Of a stretch of 64,000 bases of DNA, positions 9,226 to 22,099 are shown one piece after another (position 1 is the first letter of the stretch; every line of letters starts with the position of its first letter). The notes beneath the pieces were generated by a model that saw only the letters and a list, made by a program, of their open reading frames with translations, was not told the origin of the DNA and did not search any database. Made by a program: the position numbers and the translations under genes. Location of the stretch: positions 110,441,529-110,505,528 of the forward strand of contig CM069432.1 in NCBI GenBank assembly GCA_035610365.1, read 5' to 3'. The stretch is from Aquatica leii. Its lineage: Eukaryota > Arthropoda > Insecta > Coleoptera > Lampyridae.

Positions 9226-12200
9226 GTAATTAGATATAATTACTTAAGCAAACGCATCCTTCTTCAATCGATAGTAATAAATATAGTTTGAATAATTTAG
9301 AATTAAATATGAAATCACATAAAAAATTAAAATAACAAAAAAAAATCAGTACTATTTCTAGAAAAGATTATTAAAAAATGTTTGACGCTATAAATATTTT
9401 TCATGTAGTTAGCAATTGATGACATAATTACATACAACTTATTACCAAAACGTATTCCTACATAAACCATAGTTTGAAAAAGAAACTGTTTTCGGATAAA
9501 CACATTTGAAAGAACTATAAAAACTCATTATAACTGTGTACAAAATAATGTAACACCATCTTAAAAAAGTAAAAACAAGCATAGACTTTAAAAGTTATAA
9601 ATTATTTTGCGAAAACCGTCAATAACATAAGCAATAACATAAATGACCGCAAAATTATTCATAACTAATTACTCTAATGCATTTTTTTAATAGAATTATA
9701 GTTTTAAAAAAAATGGAATTAAATATTTTACCACACAAAAAAAATAAAGTCAGAAAAATCAATACTATAATAATATGTAGCAAAGATTATTAAAAAACTG
9801 TACTTACTAAAAAAGTAAACGTTTTACTTACACTATACAAGTTAAATAGGTATTTAATTTAGAAATCAATTTTTTAACTATGATTTAAAAACTAACGTTC
9901 AAAAACTTCAAGTTATTTTTTTAAAAATTTAGTTTAAACGTTTAAAGTGAAACATTATCAAAATTATTGAAAGAAATGTTTAGCAAAAATCTTTACGAGT
10001 TTTAAAGAATGTAAAACATTTTAAAGTTGACTTTTGTTTAGTTATAATTAATCAATGTAAAATCTTAAAACAACACTTCAAAAATATTTGTTTTTAATTT
10101 GTATTTCATACTAATGTTTCAACTTTAGAATGATAAATAATAAAACTTGAATGATTTAAATAATTAGCAGATTTTTTTTTTAAAGAAAAACAAATAACTT
10201 TAAAATGTTGCAGAAAGCAAAATATGTAAAAATTGTGTGTATTGGAAATTTTCATTAATGAATGTAAGATTCCAAAAGTAGGTAATGTTGCTCATTAATC
10301 TAACGGTTTTAACTTATGCCAAATATTTTTTACAATCCTTATATTTTTAATATGAATCTTTACAGTGTTAAAAAATAAAATATTTCAATACAGCAAATAT
10401 TAAAATATTGGATTTCAAATTATTGATAATCGCTTCATAATTATAGTGACAAGTTAGCTAATAAAATCTTCATTTTATTTTTGATAACGAGTAATTGCTT
10501 ATGTAGAAAGCCAGTAATTAATGTAATAGTAATGATTATGTAATTATCGTGACAAATTCTAGAAATTAAGTAAAATTGTTCAAAAGTATTTTTATGTAGT
10601 ACATAAAAAGGATACTGTTTACAATTAATCTTGATTTGTACTATAAAGTATTCATGTTGAGAAGCAGAAAGAAAAGAAAAACCGAAAGGGTAAATATTGC
10701 ACTCGGACACTATACTAAAAAAAAAATCATGTACCTTTTGTTAACGATAACGTGTAATATGACTTATACACAAAACAATTCTAGCATTTCGCACATTCTA
10801 TTGCGCAGACAAACGGCATTACAGCTAGATTTTATCTATAAGAAAAAAAGAATACATATCAACAATAATCAAAACAAAGAACTACACAACGCAACAAAAA
10901 CATTTATATAGGAATTGCATGTTGTTATTAAAAAATCTACTCGTGCACATTTTAACACGAATGATTCACAAATTAACCTAAACCCAATTAACATTTTTTT
11001 CTCTACCACAAAAACAAGAAATGTTATTTTATTACTAAAGACTTACGTACAAACAAACAAGTAATGCAAATTACTGCAGATCAAACATTAATTGTAAAAC
11101 TAAACTGAATTACAATTGTATTTGTTTAAGCTGTATTGTAGCTAAAATTCTAAATTTTAAGTATTGTTACTAATAAAAGTTGCCTTATAACAAACAAAAA
11201 ATTCACAATTACAAGTAACGCAAACTAAATATTACAAAACGAATAGTTAACTAGAACAAAAAGATAAACGTCTTGAATTCGTTAATAACACCAGTATACT
11301 TTTTTAACAAATAAAAATATTAGTAAATGTATTAACTGTAGTTAACGTCAAAAACTAAACAACATTATTGAAACAATAAAGATTATTTGAGTAACATACT
11401 ATTGAATTTCATTTTATTAACAAAAATTTTGATGAACAGTTTAAAACTTATTTTATATAAAATTATCTAAAACTGTTTAAAGCGGTTTGTAAATATTATA
11501 ACGTTACAATTACTTAAGATTACAAGCAAAAAAAAATGTTATTCGAAAACAATACATATAGAAATAAATGTTTGTAACAAGTTTAGAACACGTTTGAAGA
11601 TAGTGAATAACTTGAAGACTTATTTTACACCTCAACTAGACAATGTAGAAAAATGTAGTAATTTTTCACGATTTTATTGAAAATGTAGTATACTGCTTAA
11701 CTAATAAATGGTAAGCCAAATGAAAATATTAATCATTTTGTAATAAACACGTGATTACTAACAAATAAACTTTTTATTTAACGATTAACAGAAAAGAAAG
11801 AAAACATTTTTAACAAAACCTACAAGCAAAATAAAGTTAAATAAGTAAATAAAGAAAACGTGTAAAATTAAAAATTTTCCTTGTACAATTTTAGTTGTAG
11901 TTATAGTAATTACAGTGAATAACAATGTAATTAATGACTAAGGAAAGCCACAAAAATATTTTTAACAAAAACTATCTATCAATTTTGTTTTAAACGAATA
12001 TAATTAGATACTTTTATATCATAATCTTAAGAAACAAATAAAAAAATTATTAAAAGCGCAAGAAAAGCAATAGGAATTTACTGGAGTTATTAGAAGTAAA
12101 AGAAAAAAAACTTTTGTCAATGTTTATAATTACTTATGTAGTCATGCTGAAATAGAAAATGAAGAATCATTAAGAATATAATTTTAACAAAAACTATTTA

Positions 12201-13822
12201 GCAATTTAGTTTTTTTTTTTGTTCAAATAATTAAAATTAGATACTCTAATAGGTACCATAATCTCAATCAGTAAACAAATAAATTATATATTTTTTAATG
12301 GACAAAAAAGCAATACATGTACAAACTGTAAAAGAAAAAGTAAACATAAAGCAAAGTTTCAAAGAATAAGAGAAGGAAGGAAACTACGTAGAATATAGAA
12401 TATATGTTCTAATAAAACTTGTTTTATAGTAAATGGTGTTATTGTTTAATTCAAAATTTTAAACTTACGAGTTTTTAAACGTAGTCTAGGTTTTTTGTCA
12501 AATAATAAATTACAATCAAAAATATCTAGAAACATTTGAATGTAAATAAGCTTATATTTTTAATATTGTCATTCGTTCAAAATTAAATAATTGTTTAAAA
12601 GATTGTAACTAAGAAAAAAAAACGTTTAGTTATATCTGACACTTTTCATATTTTTTTTTGGTTTGACAGGTTTTACATTACATTTTTACTAAATTAATTC
12701 AAACTGAATCTGTTTAAGCAATAACCGATATCTAGTTTATTAACCTAGAATTTTGTATTGAGAAGCAAGTTCGAGATATTCACAAACGAATAGACTTGTT
12801 TATAATTTCAATTTTTGTACTAAGATTTTTCTTTTGTGTGATGTCATCTTAATAACATACTTTGTTCCACGGGTGCACTAGTGTAAAACGTTATTTAAAT
12901 ATTACAATACGTTTTTACAATTTAAGAATTTTTAAACTTAAAGTATTAGCTCTATGGGCACCTACGTAACGTTTAAATTTCTTCTCAAAGTTAATGTTAC
13001 GAATAATTATTATTAAAATCAAACTTTATTAAAAATAGAAAACAAAATTACAAAACCATTTTTAATACGCAAAGCAAAACTTATATACACATTGTCACTT
13101 AATCTATTGTAAACAATTACGAACACATTCATTTTATAAATTTACTTTGTACATGAGGTAAATTTATTAAATGTCATCTTAAGTTGGTAGTAGTGTATTT
13201 AAAAGTTAATAAATAAATCATTAAAAGATATGCTGTAACGTTTCAGAAACATTTAGCGTCACTTTAAATTATCGAAGATACGGGATACAAAATAGAGCTG
13301 CGCAAAGCAAAGCAATTGGTCTCCAATCTGCAGTGGCGGACAACTAAAGCTATAACAGGACTACTTTTTAACAATTATGAAAATTTTATTGTCTACACCA
13401 ACGGCCCTTGGATGTTTATGTTACCTTTTATAATTTTCTATATAATTTATTAGTTAATATAATGTATGAAACCGTTTTAGTAGTTATTTTTATGACTAAC
13501 TGCTTTCTTACATTTATAAAAATTTACATACAACATAACTGGTAATTTTTGTTTACTTTTGTAAGCTTTAGTCTAAATTTCTTTGTTCTGTTATTACTGT
13601 TGCAATGAAAAACTGTACGAACCATAATTCTAGCAAATGATAAATTACGTTCAAACAAGATTTATTTAAAATATGTATTTAAAATGAAATAACGATACAC
13701 AACTTGTTGCAAACTAGAGCAATGGCAATCAGACACTACCATATATGACGCGCAGTAAGTCGATTTCAAATTCTTATCTTCCATAATGTAAGAGTTTGAC
13801 AATAATTAATTTAAATTACACT
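9226..13822. other. AT-rich interior of left arm, no convincing gene
   Basis: Mostly very AT-rich DNA with short chance frames. Between about 9000 and 10,600 it contains diverged copies of one segment, each with a TAGTTT...GAATTAAATAT block, an AAGATTAT(T/A)AAAAA block and a TTAACGTAAATGACC-type block. These look like old tandem copies of the first-exon/intron region of the 8431-9225 gene. Confidence 0.5.
10636..10911 (+). other. Small frame repeated identically in both arms
   Basis: A Lys/Arg/Asn-rich frame of up to 91 residues (MLRSRKKRKTERV near its start) whose last 85 residues recur unchanged at 17,621-17,878 on the minus strand. No family is recognised. Nearby non-coding arm sequence is almost equally well conserved, so identity alone is not evidence of coding. 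Confidence 0.2.
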
Positions 13823-14734
13823 TAAGAGGTTTTACCAACTAACGTAATATTTGTAATAAGCTAACCTTACTTCTTATATGTTAATATAACCTCACGTTTA
13901 TAATAATTAGACTAATAAATTGCAAATCTTATTATTTTAAATAAGCGTTATCATTAACCTTAATACAATCTTTTAGATGTAAAATCCAAAAACTTATAAG
14001 TGTGGTTAGATTATTACAATAATAGTGAGGGTGATTCTCCGAAAAGTGTTGAAGTTTAGGTGTAGTAAATAACATTAACACAAGTAAAAAAAAATATTTA
14101 AAGAAGTTAAGTTTAATTGCACTACCAAAAAACAATGAATTAAAATTTGTATTGTTTTTAATTCGCCATGAATACAATTCCAGCGTGATTTTCAAAAATT
14201 TGACATGTCAGCATCAAACTTGTAAAAACTTTATATAAATTTTATATAATATAAATGCATTAAAACACAGTTTGTCTCTGTAATTTTGCAATAACTTACC
14301 TAAAATTGTTATCTATTTCTTATTTTAAACTGTTTTATTATTTTCTTTTTAATTTTCCAATTGATTTTCTAATAACAAACTTTACTATAAAATTTTAATA
14401 ACACTAATAACGTTAAAAATAATTTTGATTGCGTCGTTTTATTGAAAACATAAAAATTAAAGCAACTTATAATTAAAACATAAAATTAATTTTTTGAAAA
14501 TTACTTATTTTGTGTCAGTAATAGCCAATAGGTAATATTATTGTGGTCATTAAAGCCCTTGACAATTATATTTCTTAACATCGTTCAAGTTTAATTTTTT
14601 AATATGAGTTATTACTATCATCAGAATCTAATTATATGATTTAGTAATTAAAAGTTTTTTCTATTTTTTAAACTTAACAGCTAAATAAGTTATTAGTCAT
14701 ACAAAGCCTGAAACGCTTCAGCATGTAATATTTT
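13823..14734. other. Spacer of the giant palindrome (912 bases)
   Basis: Single-copy AT-rich sequence between the two arms, with no gene recognised. A minus-strand frame at 13,932-14,195 has no recognisable features. Confidence 0.6.
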
Positions 14735-17700
14735 TTAAATTAATTATTGTCAAATTATGGAAGATAAGAATTTGAAATCGACTTACTGCGCGTCATATAT
14801 GGTAGTGTCTGATTGCCATTGCTCTAGTTTGCAACAAGTTGTGTATCGTTATTTCATTTTAAATACATATTTTAAATAAATCTTGTTTGAACGTAATTTA
14901 TCATTTGCTAGAATTATGGTTCGTACAGTTTTTCATTGCAACAGTAATAACAGAACAAAGAAATTTAGACTAAAGCTTACAAAAGTAAACAAAAATTACC
15001 AGTTATGTTGTATGTAAATTTTTATAAATGTAAGAAAGCAGTTAGTCATAAAAATAACTACTAAAACGGTTTCATACATTATATTAACTAATAAATTATA
15101 TAGAAAATTATAAAAGGTAACATAAACATCCAAGGGCCGTTGGTGTAGACAATAAAATTTTCATAATTGTTAAAAAAGTAGTCCTGTGATAGCTTTAGTT
15201 GTCCGCCACTGCGGATTGGAGACCAATTGCTTTGGTTTGCGTAGCTCTATTTTGTATCCCCTATCTTTTATAATTCAAAGTGACGCTAAATGTTTCTGAA
15301 ACGTTACAGCATATCTTTTAATGATTTATTTATTAACTTTTAAATACACTACTACCAACTTAAGATGACATTTAATAAATTTACCTCGTATGTACAAAGT
15401 AAATTTATAAATGAATGTGTTCGTAATTGTTTACAATAGATTAAGTGACAATGTGTATATAAGTTTTGCTTTGCGTATTAAAATGGTTTTGTAATTTTTG
15501 TTTTCTATTTTAATAAAGTTTGATTTTAATAATAAATTATTCGTAACATTAACTTTGAGAAGAAATTTAAACGTTACGTAGGTGCCCATAGAGCTAATAC
15601 TAAGTTTAAAAATTCTTAAATTGTAAAACGTATTGTAATATTTAAATAACGTTTTACACTAGTGCACCGTGGAACAAAGTATGTTATTAGATGACATCAC
15701 ACAAAAGAAAATCTTAGTACAAAAATTGAAATTATAAACAAGTCTATTCGTTTGTGAATATCTCGAACTTGCTTCTCAATACAAAATTCTAGGTTAATAA
15801 ACTAGATATCGGTTATTGCTTAAACAGATTCAGTTTGAATTAATTTAGTAAAAATGTAATGTAAAACCTGTCAAACCAAAAAAAAATATGAAAAGTGTCA
15901 GATATAACTAAACGTTTTTTTTTCTTAGTTACAATCTTTTAAACAATTATTTAATTTTGAACGAATGACAATATTAAAAATATAAGCTTATTTACATTCA
16001 AATGTTTCTAGATATTTTTGATTGTAATTTATTATTTGACAAAAAACCTAGACTACGTTTAAAAACTCGTAAGTTTAAAATTTTGAATTAAACAATAACA
16101 CCATTTACTATAAAACAAGTTTTATTAGAACATATATTCTATATTCTACGTAGTTTCCTTCCTTCTCTTATTCTTTGAAACTTTGCTTTATGTTTACTTT
16201 TTCTTTTACAGTTTGTACATGTATTGCTTTTTTGTCCATTAAAAAATATATAATTTATTTGTTTACTGATTGAGATTATGGTACCTATTAGAGTATCTAA
16301 TTTTAATTATTTGAACAAAAAAAAAACTAAATTGCTAAATATTTTTTGTTAAAATTATATTCTTAATGATTCTTTATTTTCTATTTCAGCATGACTACAT
16401 AAGTAATTATAAACATTGACAAAAGTTTTTTTTCTTTTACTTCTAATAACTCCAGTAAATTCCTATTGCTTTTCTTGCGCTTTTAATAATTTATTTTATT
16501 TGTTTCTTAAGATTATGATATAAAAGTATCTAATTATATTCGTTTAAAACAAAATTGATAGATAGTTTTTGTTAAAAATATTTTTGTGGCTTTCCTTAGT
16601 CATTAATTACATTGTTATTCACTGTAATTACTATAACTACAACTAAAATTGTACAAGGAAAATTTTTAATTTTACACGTTTTCTTTATTTACTTATTTAA
16701 CTTTATTTTGCTTGTAGGTTTTGTTAAAAATGTTTTCTTTCTTTTCTGTTAATCGTTAAATAAAAAGTTTATTTGTTAGTAATCACGTGTTTATTACAAA
16801 ATGATTAATATTTTCATTTGGTTTACCATTTATTAGTTAAGCAGTATACTACATTTTCAATAAAATCGTGAAAATTACCACATTTTTCTACATTGTCTAG
16901 TTGAGGTGTAAAATAAGTCTTCAAGTTATTCACTATCTTCAAACGTGTTCTAAACTTGTTACAAACATTTATTTCTATATGTATTGTTTTCGAATAACAT
17001 TTTTTTTTGCTTGTAATCTTAAGTAATTGTAACGTTATAATATTTACAAACCGATTTAAACAGTTTTTAGATAATTTTTATATAAAATAAGTTTTAAACT
17101 GTTCATCAAAATTTTTGTTAACAAATGAAATTCAATAGTATGTTACTCAAATAATCTTTATTGTTTCAATAATGTTGTTTAGTTTTTGACGTTAACTACA
17201 GTTAATACATTTACTAATATTTTTATTTGTTAAAAAAGTATACTGGTGTTATTAACGAATTCAAGACGTTTATCTTTTGTTCTAGTTAACTATTCGTTTT
17301 GTAATATTTAGTTTTGTTACTTGTAATTGTGAATTTTTGTTTGTTATAAGGCAACTTTATTAGTTACAATACTTAAAATTTAGAATTTTAGCTACAATAC
17401 AGCTTAAACAAATACAATTGTAATTCAGTTTAGTTTTACAATTAATGTTTGATCTGCAGTAATTTGCATTACTTGTTTGTTTGTACGTAAGTCTTTAGTA
17501 ATAAAATAACATTTCTTGTTTTTGTGGTAGAGAAAAAAGGTTAATTGGGTTTAGGTTAATTTGTGAATCATTCGTGTTAAAATGTGCACGAGTAGATTTT
17601 TTAATAACAACATGCAATTCCTATATAAATGTTTTTGTTGCGTTGTGTAGTTCTTTGTTTTGATTATTGTTGATATGTATTCTTTTTTTCTTATAGATAA

Positions 17701-19297
17701 AATCTAGCTGTAATGCCGTTTGTCTGCGCAATAGAATGTGCGAAATGCTAGAATTGTTTTGTGTATAAGTCATATTACACGTTATCGTTAACAAAAGGTA
17801 CATGATTTTTTTTTTAGTATAGTGTCCGAGTGCAATATTTACCCTTTCGGTTTTTCTTTTCTTTCTGCTTCTCAACATGAATAATTTTTATATTACAAAT
17901 CAAGATTAATTGTAAACAGTATCCTTTTTATGTACTACATAAAAATACTTTTGAACAATTTTACTTAATTTCTAGAATTTGTCACGATAATTAGATAATC
18001 AATACTATTACATTAATTACTGGCTTTCCATAAGCAATTACTCGTTATCAAAAATAAAATGAAGATTTTATTAGCTAACTTGTCACTATAATTATGAAGC
18101 GATTATCAATAATTTGAAATCCAATATTTTAATATTTGCTGTATTGAAATATTTTATTTTTTAACACTGTAAAGATTCATATTAAAAATATAAGCGATTG
18201 TAAAAAAAATATTTGGCATAAGTTAAAACCGTTAGATTAATGAGCAACATTACCTACTTTTGGAATCTTACATCTATTAATGAAAATTTCCAATACACAC
18301 AATTTTTACATATTTTGCTTTCTGCAACATTTAAAGTTATTTGTTTTTCTTTAAAAAAATCTGCTAATTATTTAAATCATTCAAGTTTATTATTTATCAT
18401 TCTAAAGTTGAAACATTAGTATGAAATACAAATTAAAAACAAATATTTTTGAAGTGTTGTTTTTAAGATTTTACATTGATTAATTATAACTAAACAAAGT
18501 CAACTTTAAAATGTTTTACATTCTTTAAAACTCGTAAAGATTTTTGCTAAACATTTCTTTCAATAATTTTGATACGATGTTTCACTTTAAACGTTTAAAA
18601 CTAAATTTTTAAAAAATAACTTGAAGTTTTTGAACGTTAGTTTTTAAATCATAGTTAAAAAATTGATTTCTAAATTAAATACCTATTTAACTTGTATAGT
18701 GTAAGTAAAACGTTTACTTTTAGTAAGTACAGTTTTTAATAATCTTTGCTACATATTATTATAGTATTGATTTTTCTGACTTTATTTTTTATGTGGTAAA
18801 ATATTTAATTCCATTTTTTTAAAACTATAATTCTATTAAAAAAATGCATTAGAGTAATTAGTTATGAATAATTTTGCGGTCATTTATGTTATTGCTTATG
18901 TTATTGACGGTTTTCGCAAAATAATTTATAACTTTAAAGTCTATGCTTGTTTTTACTTTTTTAAGATGGTGTTACATTATTTTGTACACAGTTATAATGA
19001 GTTTTTATAGTTCTTTCAAATGTGTTTATCCGAAAACAGTTTTTTTCAAACTATGGTTTATGTAGGAATACGTTTTGGTAATAAGTTGTATGTAATTATG
19101 TCATCAATTGCTAACTACATGAAAAATATTTATAGCGTCAAACATTTTTTAATAATCTTTTCTAGAAATAGTACTGATTTTTTTTTGTTATTTTAATTTT
19201 TTATGTGATTTCATATTTAATTCTAAATTATTCAAACTATATTTATTACTATCGATTGAAGAAGGATGCGTTTGCTTAAGTAATTATATCTAATTAC

Positions 19298-20086
19298 ATG
19301 GTTATTTACGTTAATGCCTGGCTTTCACAAAATATGTTATTACCAGTAAAATTTCGGCGTGTGTCAGACAATATCCGAGCGTTATTCCTGTATCTTACGA
19401 GTATTGGTAAGTACAATTTTTATATAATCTTTTTTTTTTTACATACAGTAATGCTTTTTATGCAATTACATATTTAATTCCAACTGTGTAAAACTATATT
19501 TACAGCTAATGACAATTTTATTCATATGTTTGATACCCACGCGCTAGTACTGATTGCAAATAATTTTTAGGTATAATTACTGCAATGTGAAGGTTTACCC
19601 GTTCTAAAGTAGTCCTCTCTTTGAATCGGAAAATATCTGTGAAAAACTGCAGCGTTAATTTAGAGAACTCAGGTATAACATCCTTTTATCTTTACTATGC
19701 ACGTTAATATATGATTTTCACAGATCTTTTAAAGTTGCTGCATAGTGGCTACATCGCAAAGAGATTGGTGTACTCCATCTGATAGAGGCATATATGAAGA
19801 TGATTGGCTAAGTTGTCGAGCAAGACCTCAAATAAAAGATTTATCAAGTTTTATGTCAGTTGATAGTGCCGATCATTAGCATTTCTTCAGACGGTACGTA
19901 CACATACTTTTTATTGCTTACAACTTGAATAATTAACTATATTGCAGATAAAAAAGACGACAAAATGGAAGAGGTTTTTAAAGAAACTCTAAAATAGAAG
20001 CTATAATTGTACAAAACGAGTGGGAAGAACTTCCAGAAGGCGCATTAGAAATAATGTATTTTATAGAAGAGTTTATAATGAATTAA
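19298..20086 (+). pseudogene. Broken right-arm copy of the four-exon gene
   Basis: Mirror copy of the 8431-9225 gene. Exon 1 (19,298-19,406) and its GTAAGT donor are intact. Exon 2 has extra single bases (for example AATGTGAAGG against AATGGAAGG). Exon 3 lacks two bases near its start and an 8-base block, bringing in a TAG. Exon 4 is changed in the acidic part. The protein is therefore lost here while the left-arm copy stays open. Confidence 0.75.
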
Positions 20087-20250
20087 AAATAAAGGTTTTT
20101 ATATGTAGTTTTATTGTTTTCAAAACTATTTGTATAAAATTTTCTCATTTTCTTTTGTTACAAATCACGTTTTTCAACCCTGCTTTCAGTACTTTCATGG
20201 CATTTTTATATATCACTATATTATTTACAATTCCACCGTTTTGATTCAAC

Positions 20251-20321
20251 TGTTTGTAGGCCAGTGGTTACGGTCGCCGCTTTGTAATCAAGAAGCCCGG
20301 GTTCAAATCCAGGTACACCCA
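20251..20321 (+). ncRNA. tRNA-like sequence, right arm
   Basis: Plus-strand mirror of the left-arm tRNA-like sequence, with A-box TAGGCCAGTGG and B-box GGGTTCAAATCC. It differs by a two-base loss in the 5' acceptor side. As in the left copy, the anticodon stem is poor, so a working tRNA is unlikely. Confidence 0.6.
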
Positions 20322-20441
20322 CAGCTTTTTAAATAAAAATACTTCTCGCTCGAATCATGGGACTTCATGACGCATAAAATTACCAGTTACGCGATGACGC
20401 ACGACGCAATCAAAATTACCAATTATGCGATGATGTAACAA

Positions 20442-20560
20442 TGAAAGAGAGAGAAAAAATGTGTGAGAAAGAAAAAAATGTGTGAGAGAGAAAAAAATGT
20501 GTGAGAGAGAAAAAAATGTGTGAGAGAGAAAAAAAATTCATTGTGAGAGAGAGAGAGAAA
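20442..20560 (-). repeat. Subterminal minisatellite, right arm
   Basis: GAGAGAGAAAAAAATGTGT-type units, about four to five copies, mirroring the left-arm array. Confidence 0.85.
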
Positions 20561-20656
20561 AAAAACTTTCCCAAAAATACAGTCACCCACGTTTCTTCCG
20601 AGGTCACAGTAATTAAATTTCATGCCCTGAGGGTTTGGTGTCCGCCCCTTTCTACT

Positions 20657-20662
20657 AACCAA
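20657..20662. repeat. Target-site duplication AACCAA, right copy
   Basis: Six bases identical to 7839-7844, directly outside the right end of the palindrome. Confidence 0.75.
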
Positions 20663-21023
20663 CAAGATACACTCTATTTTAAATAAATACTATCTAAGTT
20701 GGAAAAACATTGTGTGCTTAGCTTTTACGAATATTTTTTTTGAAATGTACGTCCAATGAGGGTTAACTAGATTGGGGGAATAATGTATTGGCATTGTTGA
20801 TTATATAGCTGATTAGCAATGTTTAACTAACATGAGATATCTAATACTGGTTAATTGTTGAAACATATACATTGGTATAATGTTGGATCTAAATATTGGG
20901 CATAGGTACTGATTATTAAACAAAATAATGTAATTTTATTAGCATTTGGTGAAGCACAACACAGTTTATTAATACATATTAACATAAAACTGCTGATTTT
21001 TATAGATAATTTATTTATAATAT

Positions 21024-21161
21024 TCATGCTGTTAATTCGATCTTAATTCTCTGGGGGTTTTCTGCCGCCGCGCCGTCTCGGTCTTTAACAGTGTGTTGAA
21101 ATGTGCCAATTCTTTCACTTAAATCTGTGTCGTTGACACTAGGGAACCGTTTCCGGATAGC
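21024..21161 (-). CDS. Possible terminal exon of an unknown gene
   Basis: On the minus strand a GTTTTATAG acceptor at 21,162-21,163 leads into 45 codons ending TGA at 21,024-21,026. The translation (AIRKRFPSVNDTDLSERIG, then a KDRDGAAAENPQR stretch) is unusually GC-rich and hydrophilic for this DNA. A minus frame at 21,657-21,947 with RPQNINGDQKPVIYFTPSKF could be an upstream exon or a separate element relic. I do not recognise the product. Confidence 0.3.
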   Translation of the reverse strand, partial: AIRKRFPSVNDTDLSERIGTFQHTVKDRDGAAAENPQRIKIELTA

Positions 21162-22099
21162 CTATAAAACAATAGAAAATAATCAATTTATTAATTAAGA
21201 TTAATTATCAAAATTACAATTAAATTGTAAATATGCAATCATCTGTGTCATTCTTTAATCCAAAATAACATAAATGTGATCATGACATTTTAACATTGCA
21301 TTCTTAATTATCAATTTATTAGACTATTGACAAAGGTGTCTAATTTTTGACCAACTTAATTTTCGTAATGTAAGTATTTATACAAGAAAACAAAAATTTT
21401 GAATAATTTAAAGATTGGTCTTTTTCTTAATTGATAATTTTATTTTTTCTGTGTATTAGTTACTATTCTCATTAAAAAATTGTATTTTAAATAAATAACA
21501 CAAAAACTATCGGCTTTCTTAGAATAGAAATTAATATGTATTATTAGCAAAACAAGTTATGTAAGTTTACGCAAAAAGCTGTAATCAAATATGATATGCA
21601 TAACACATACTGCTACGTATAGTAAATTTTGCGGTTTCAATATATTCAAATAATTTTTAAATATACAGTTTAACCTCCGATTTTTTTACACGTTGCCCAG
21701 ACATACTCTTATAAACAATACCCTTATATTCATTACTACTTAATAATAAATAAAACTTAATAAGCACAGTTGAATTTTTATAAATCACTAAATTGAAACT
21801 TTCTACAGTTTTAAATAAAAAATAAAGATTTTTTATAAACTTAGAAGGTGTAAAGTAAATAACTGGTTTTTGGTCACCATTGATATTTTGTGGCCTATAT
21901 ACAATTATTTTATCTGGAAGACATGCCCGAAAATGTAAAAAAATCACTGGTATTCAATATTAACTGCGCCATGATCAAGTATAGTAATAAATAGTGGTTT
22001 AGATATACGCACAGCTTAATCCAATTATGTTATATAATATGATTTATTTTATTTAAAAAGAGAGAAATCCGTATAAAACTTTTACTTGGAGTCCTTTTA

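Larger units (their letters stand above)
7845..13822 (+). repeat. Left ~6 kb arm of the giant palindrome
   Basis: The arm contains, from the outer end inwards, a CT/CA-rich minisatellite (about 7935-8066), a minus-strand tRNA-like sequence (8187-8259), a four-exon minus-strand gene (8431-9225), and about 4.6 kb of AT-rich DNA without convincing genes. A small frame at 10,636-10,911 is repeated without change in the other arm but resembles nothing known. The inner boundary is near 13,822, after TTGACAATAATTAATTTAA shared with the right arm. Confidence 0.85.
7845..20656. mobile_element. Giant palindromic (foldback) transposon-like element, 12.8 kb
   Basis: The left arm (7845 to about 13,822) and right arm (about 14,735 to 20,656) are reverse complements of one another over ~5.9 kb, differing by scattered substitutions and small indels. 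The ends read 5'-AGTAGAAAGGGGCGGACACC and its complement, and a perfect AACCAA duplication flanks both. AG termini with 6-bp duplications are the known signature of Polinton/Maverick elements. However, no polymerase B, integrase, ATPase, protease or capsid gene is visible, and Polinton inverted repeats are usually far shorter. I read it as a non-autonomous foldback element, perhaps mobilised by Polinton-type integrase. Arm divergence and the target duplication argue against an assembly hairpin artefact. Confidence 0.7.
14735..20656 (-). repeat. Right ~5.9 kb arm of the giant palindrome
   Basis: Reverse complement of the left arm, ending TCCGCCCCTTTCTACT at 20,656. Differences seen include single-base changes and 1-8 base indels, for example a missing 8-base block in exon 3 of the captured gene. 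The minisatellite, tRNA-like sequence and gene copy occur in mirrored order. Confidence 0.85.

Noticed and set aside
7845-20656. Assembly hairpin artefact as the explanation of the palindrome
   Set aside because: Arms differ by substitutions and indels, a unique spacer separates them, and a 6-bp duplication flanks the outer ends.
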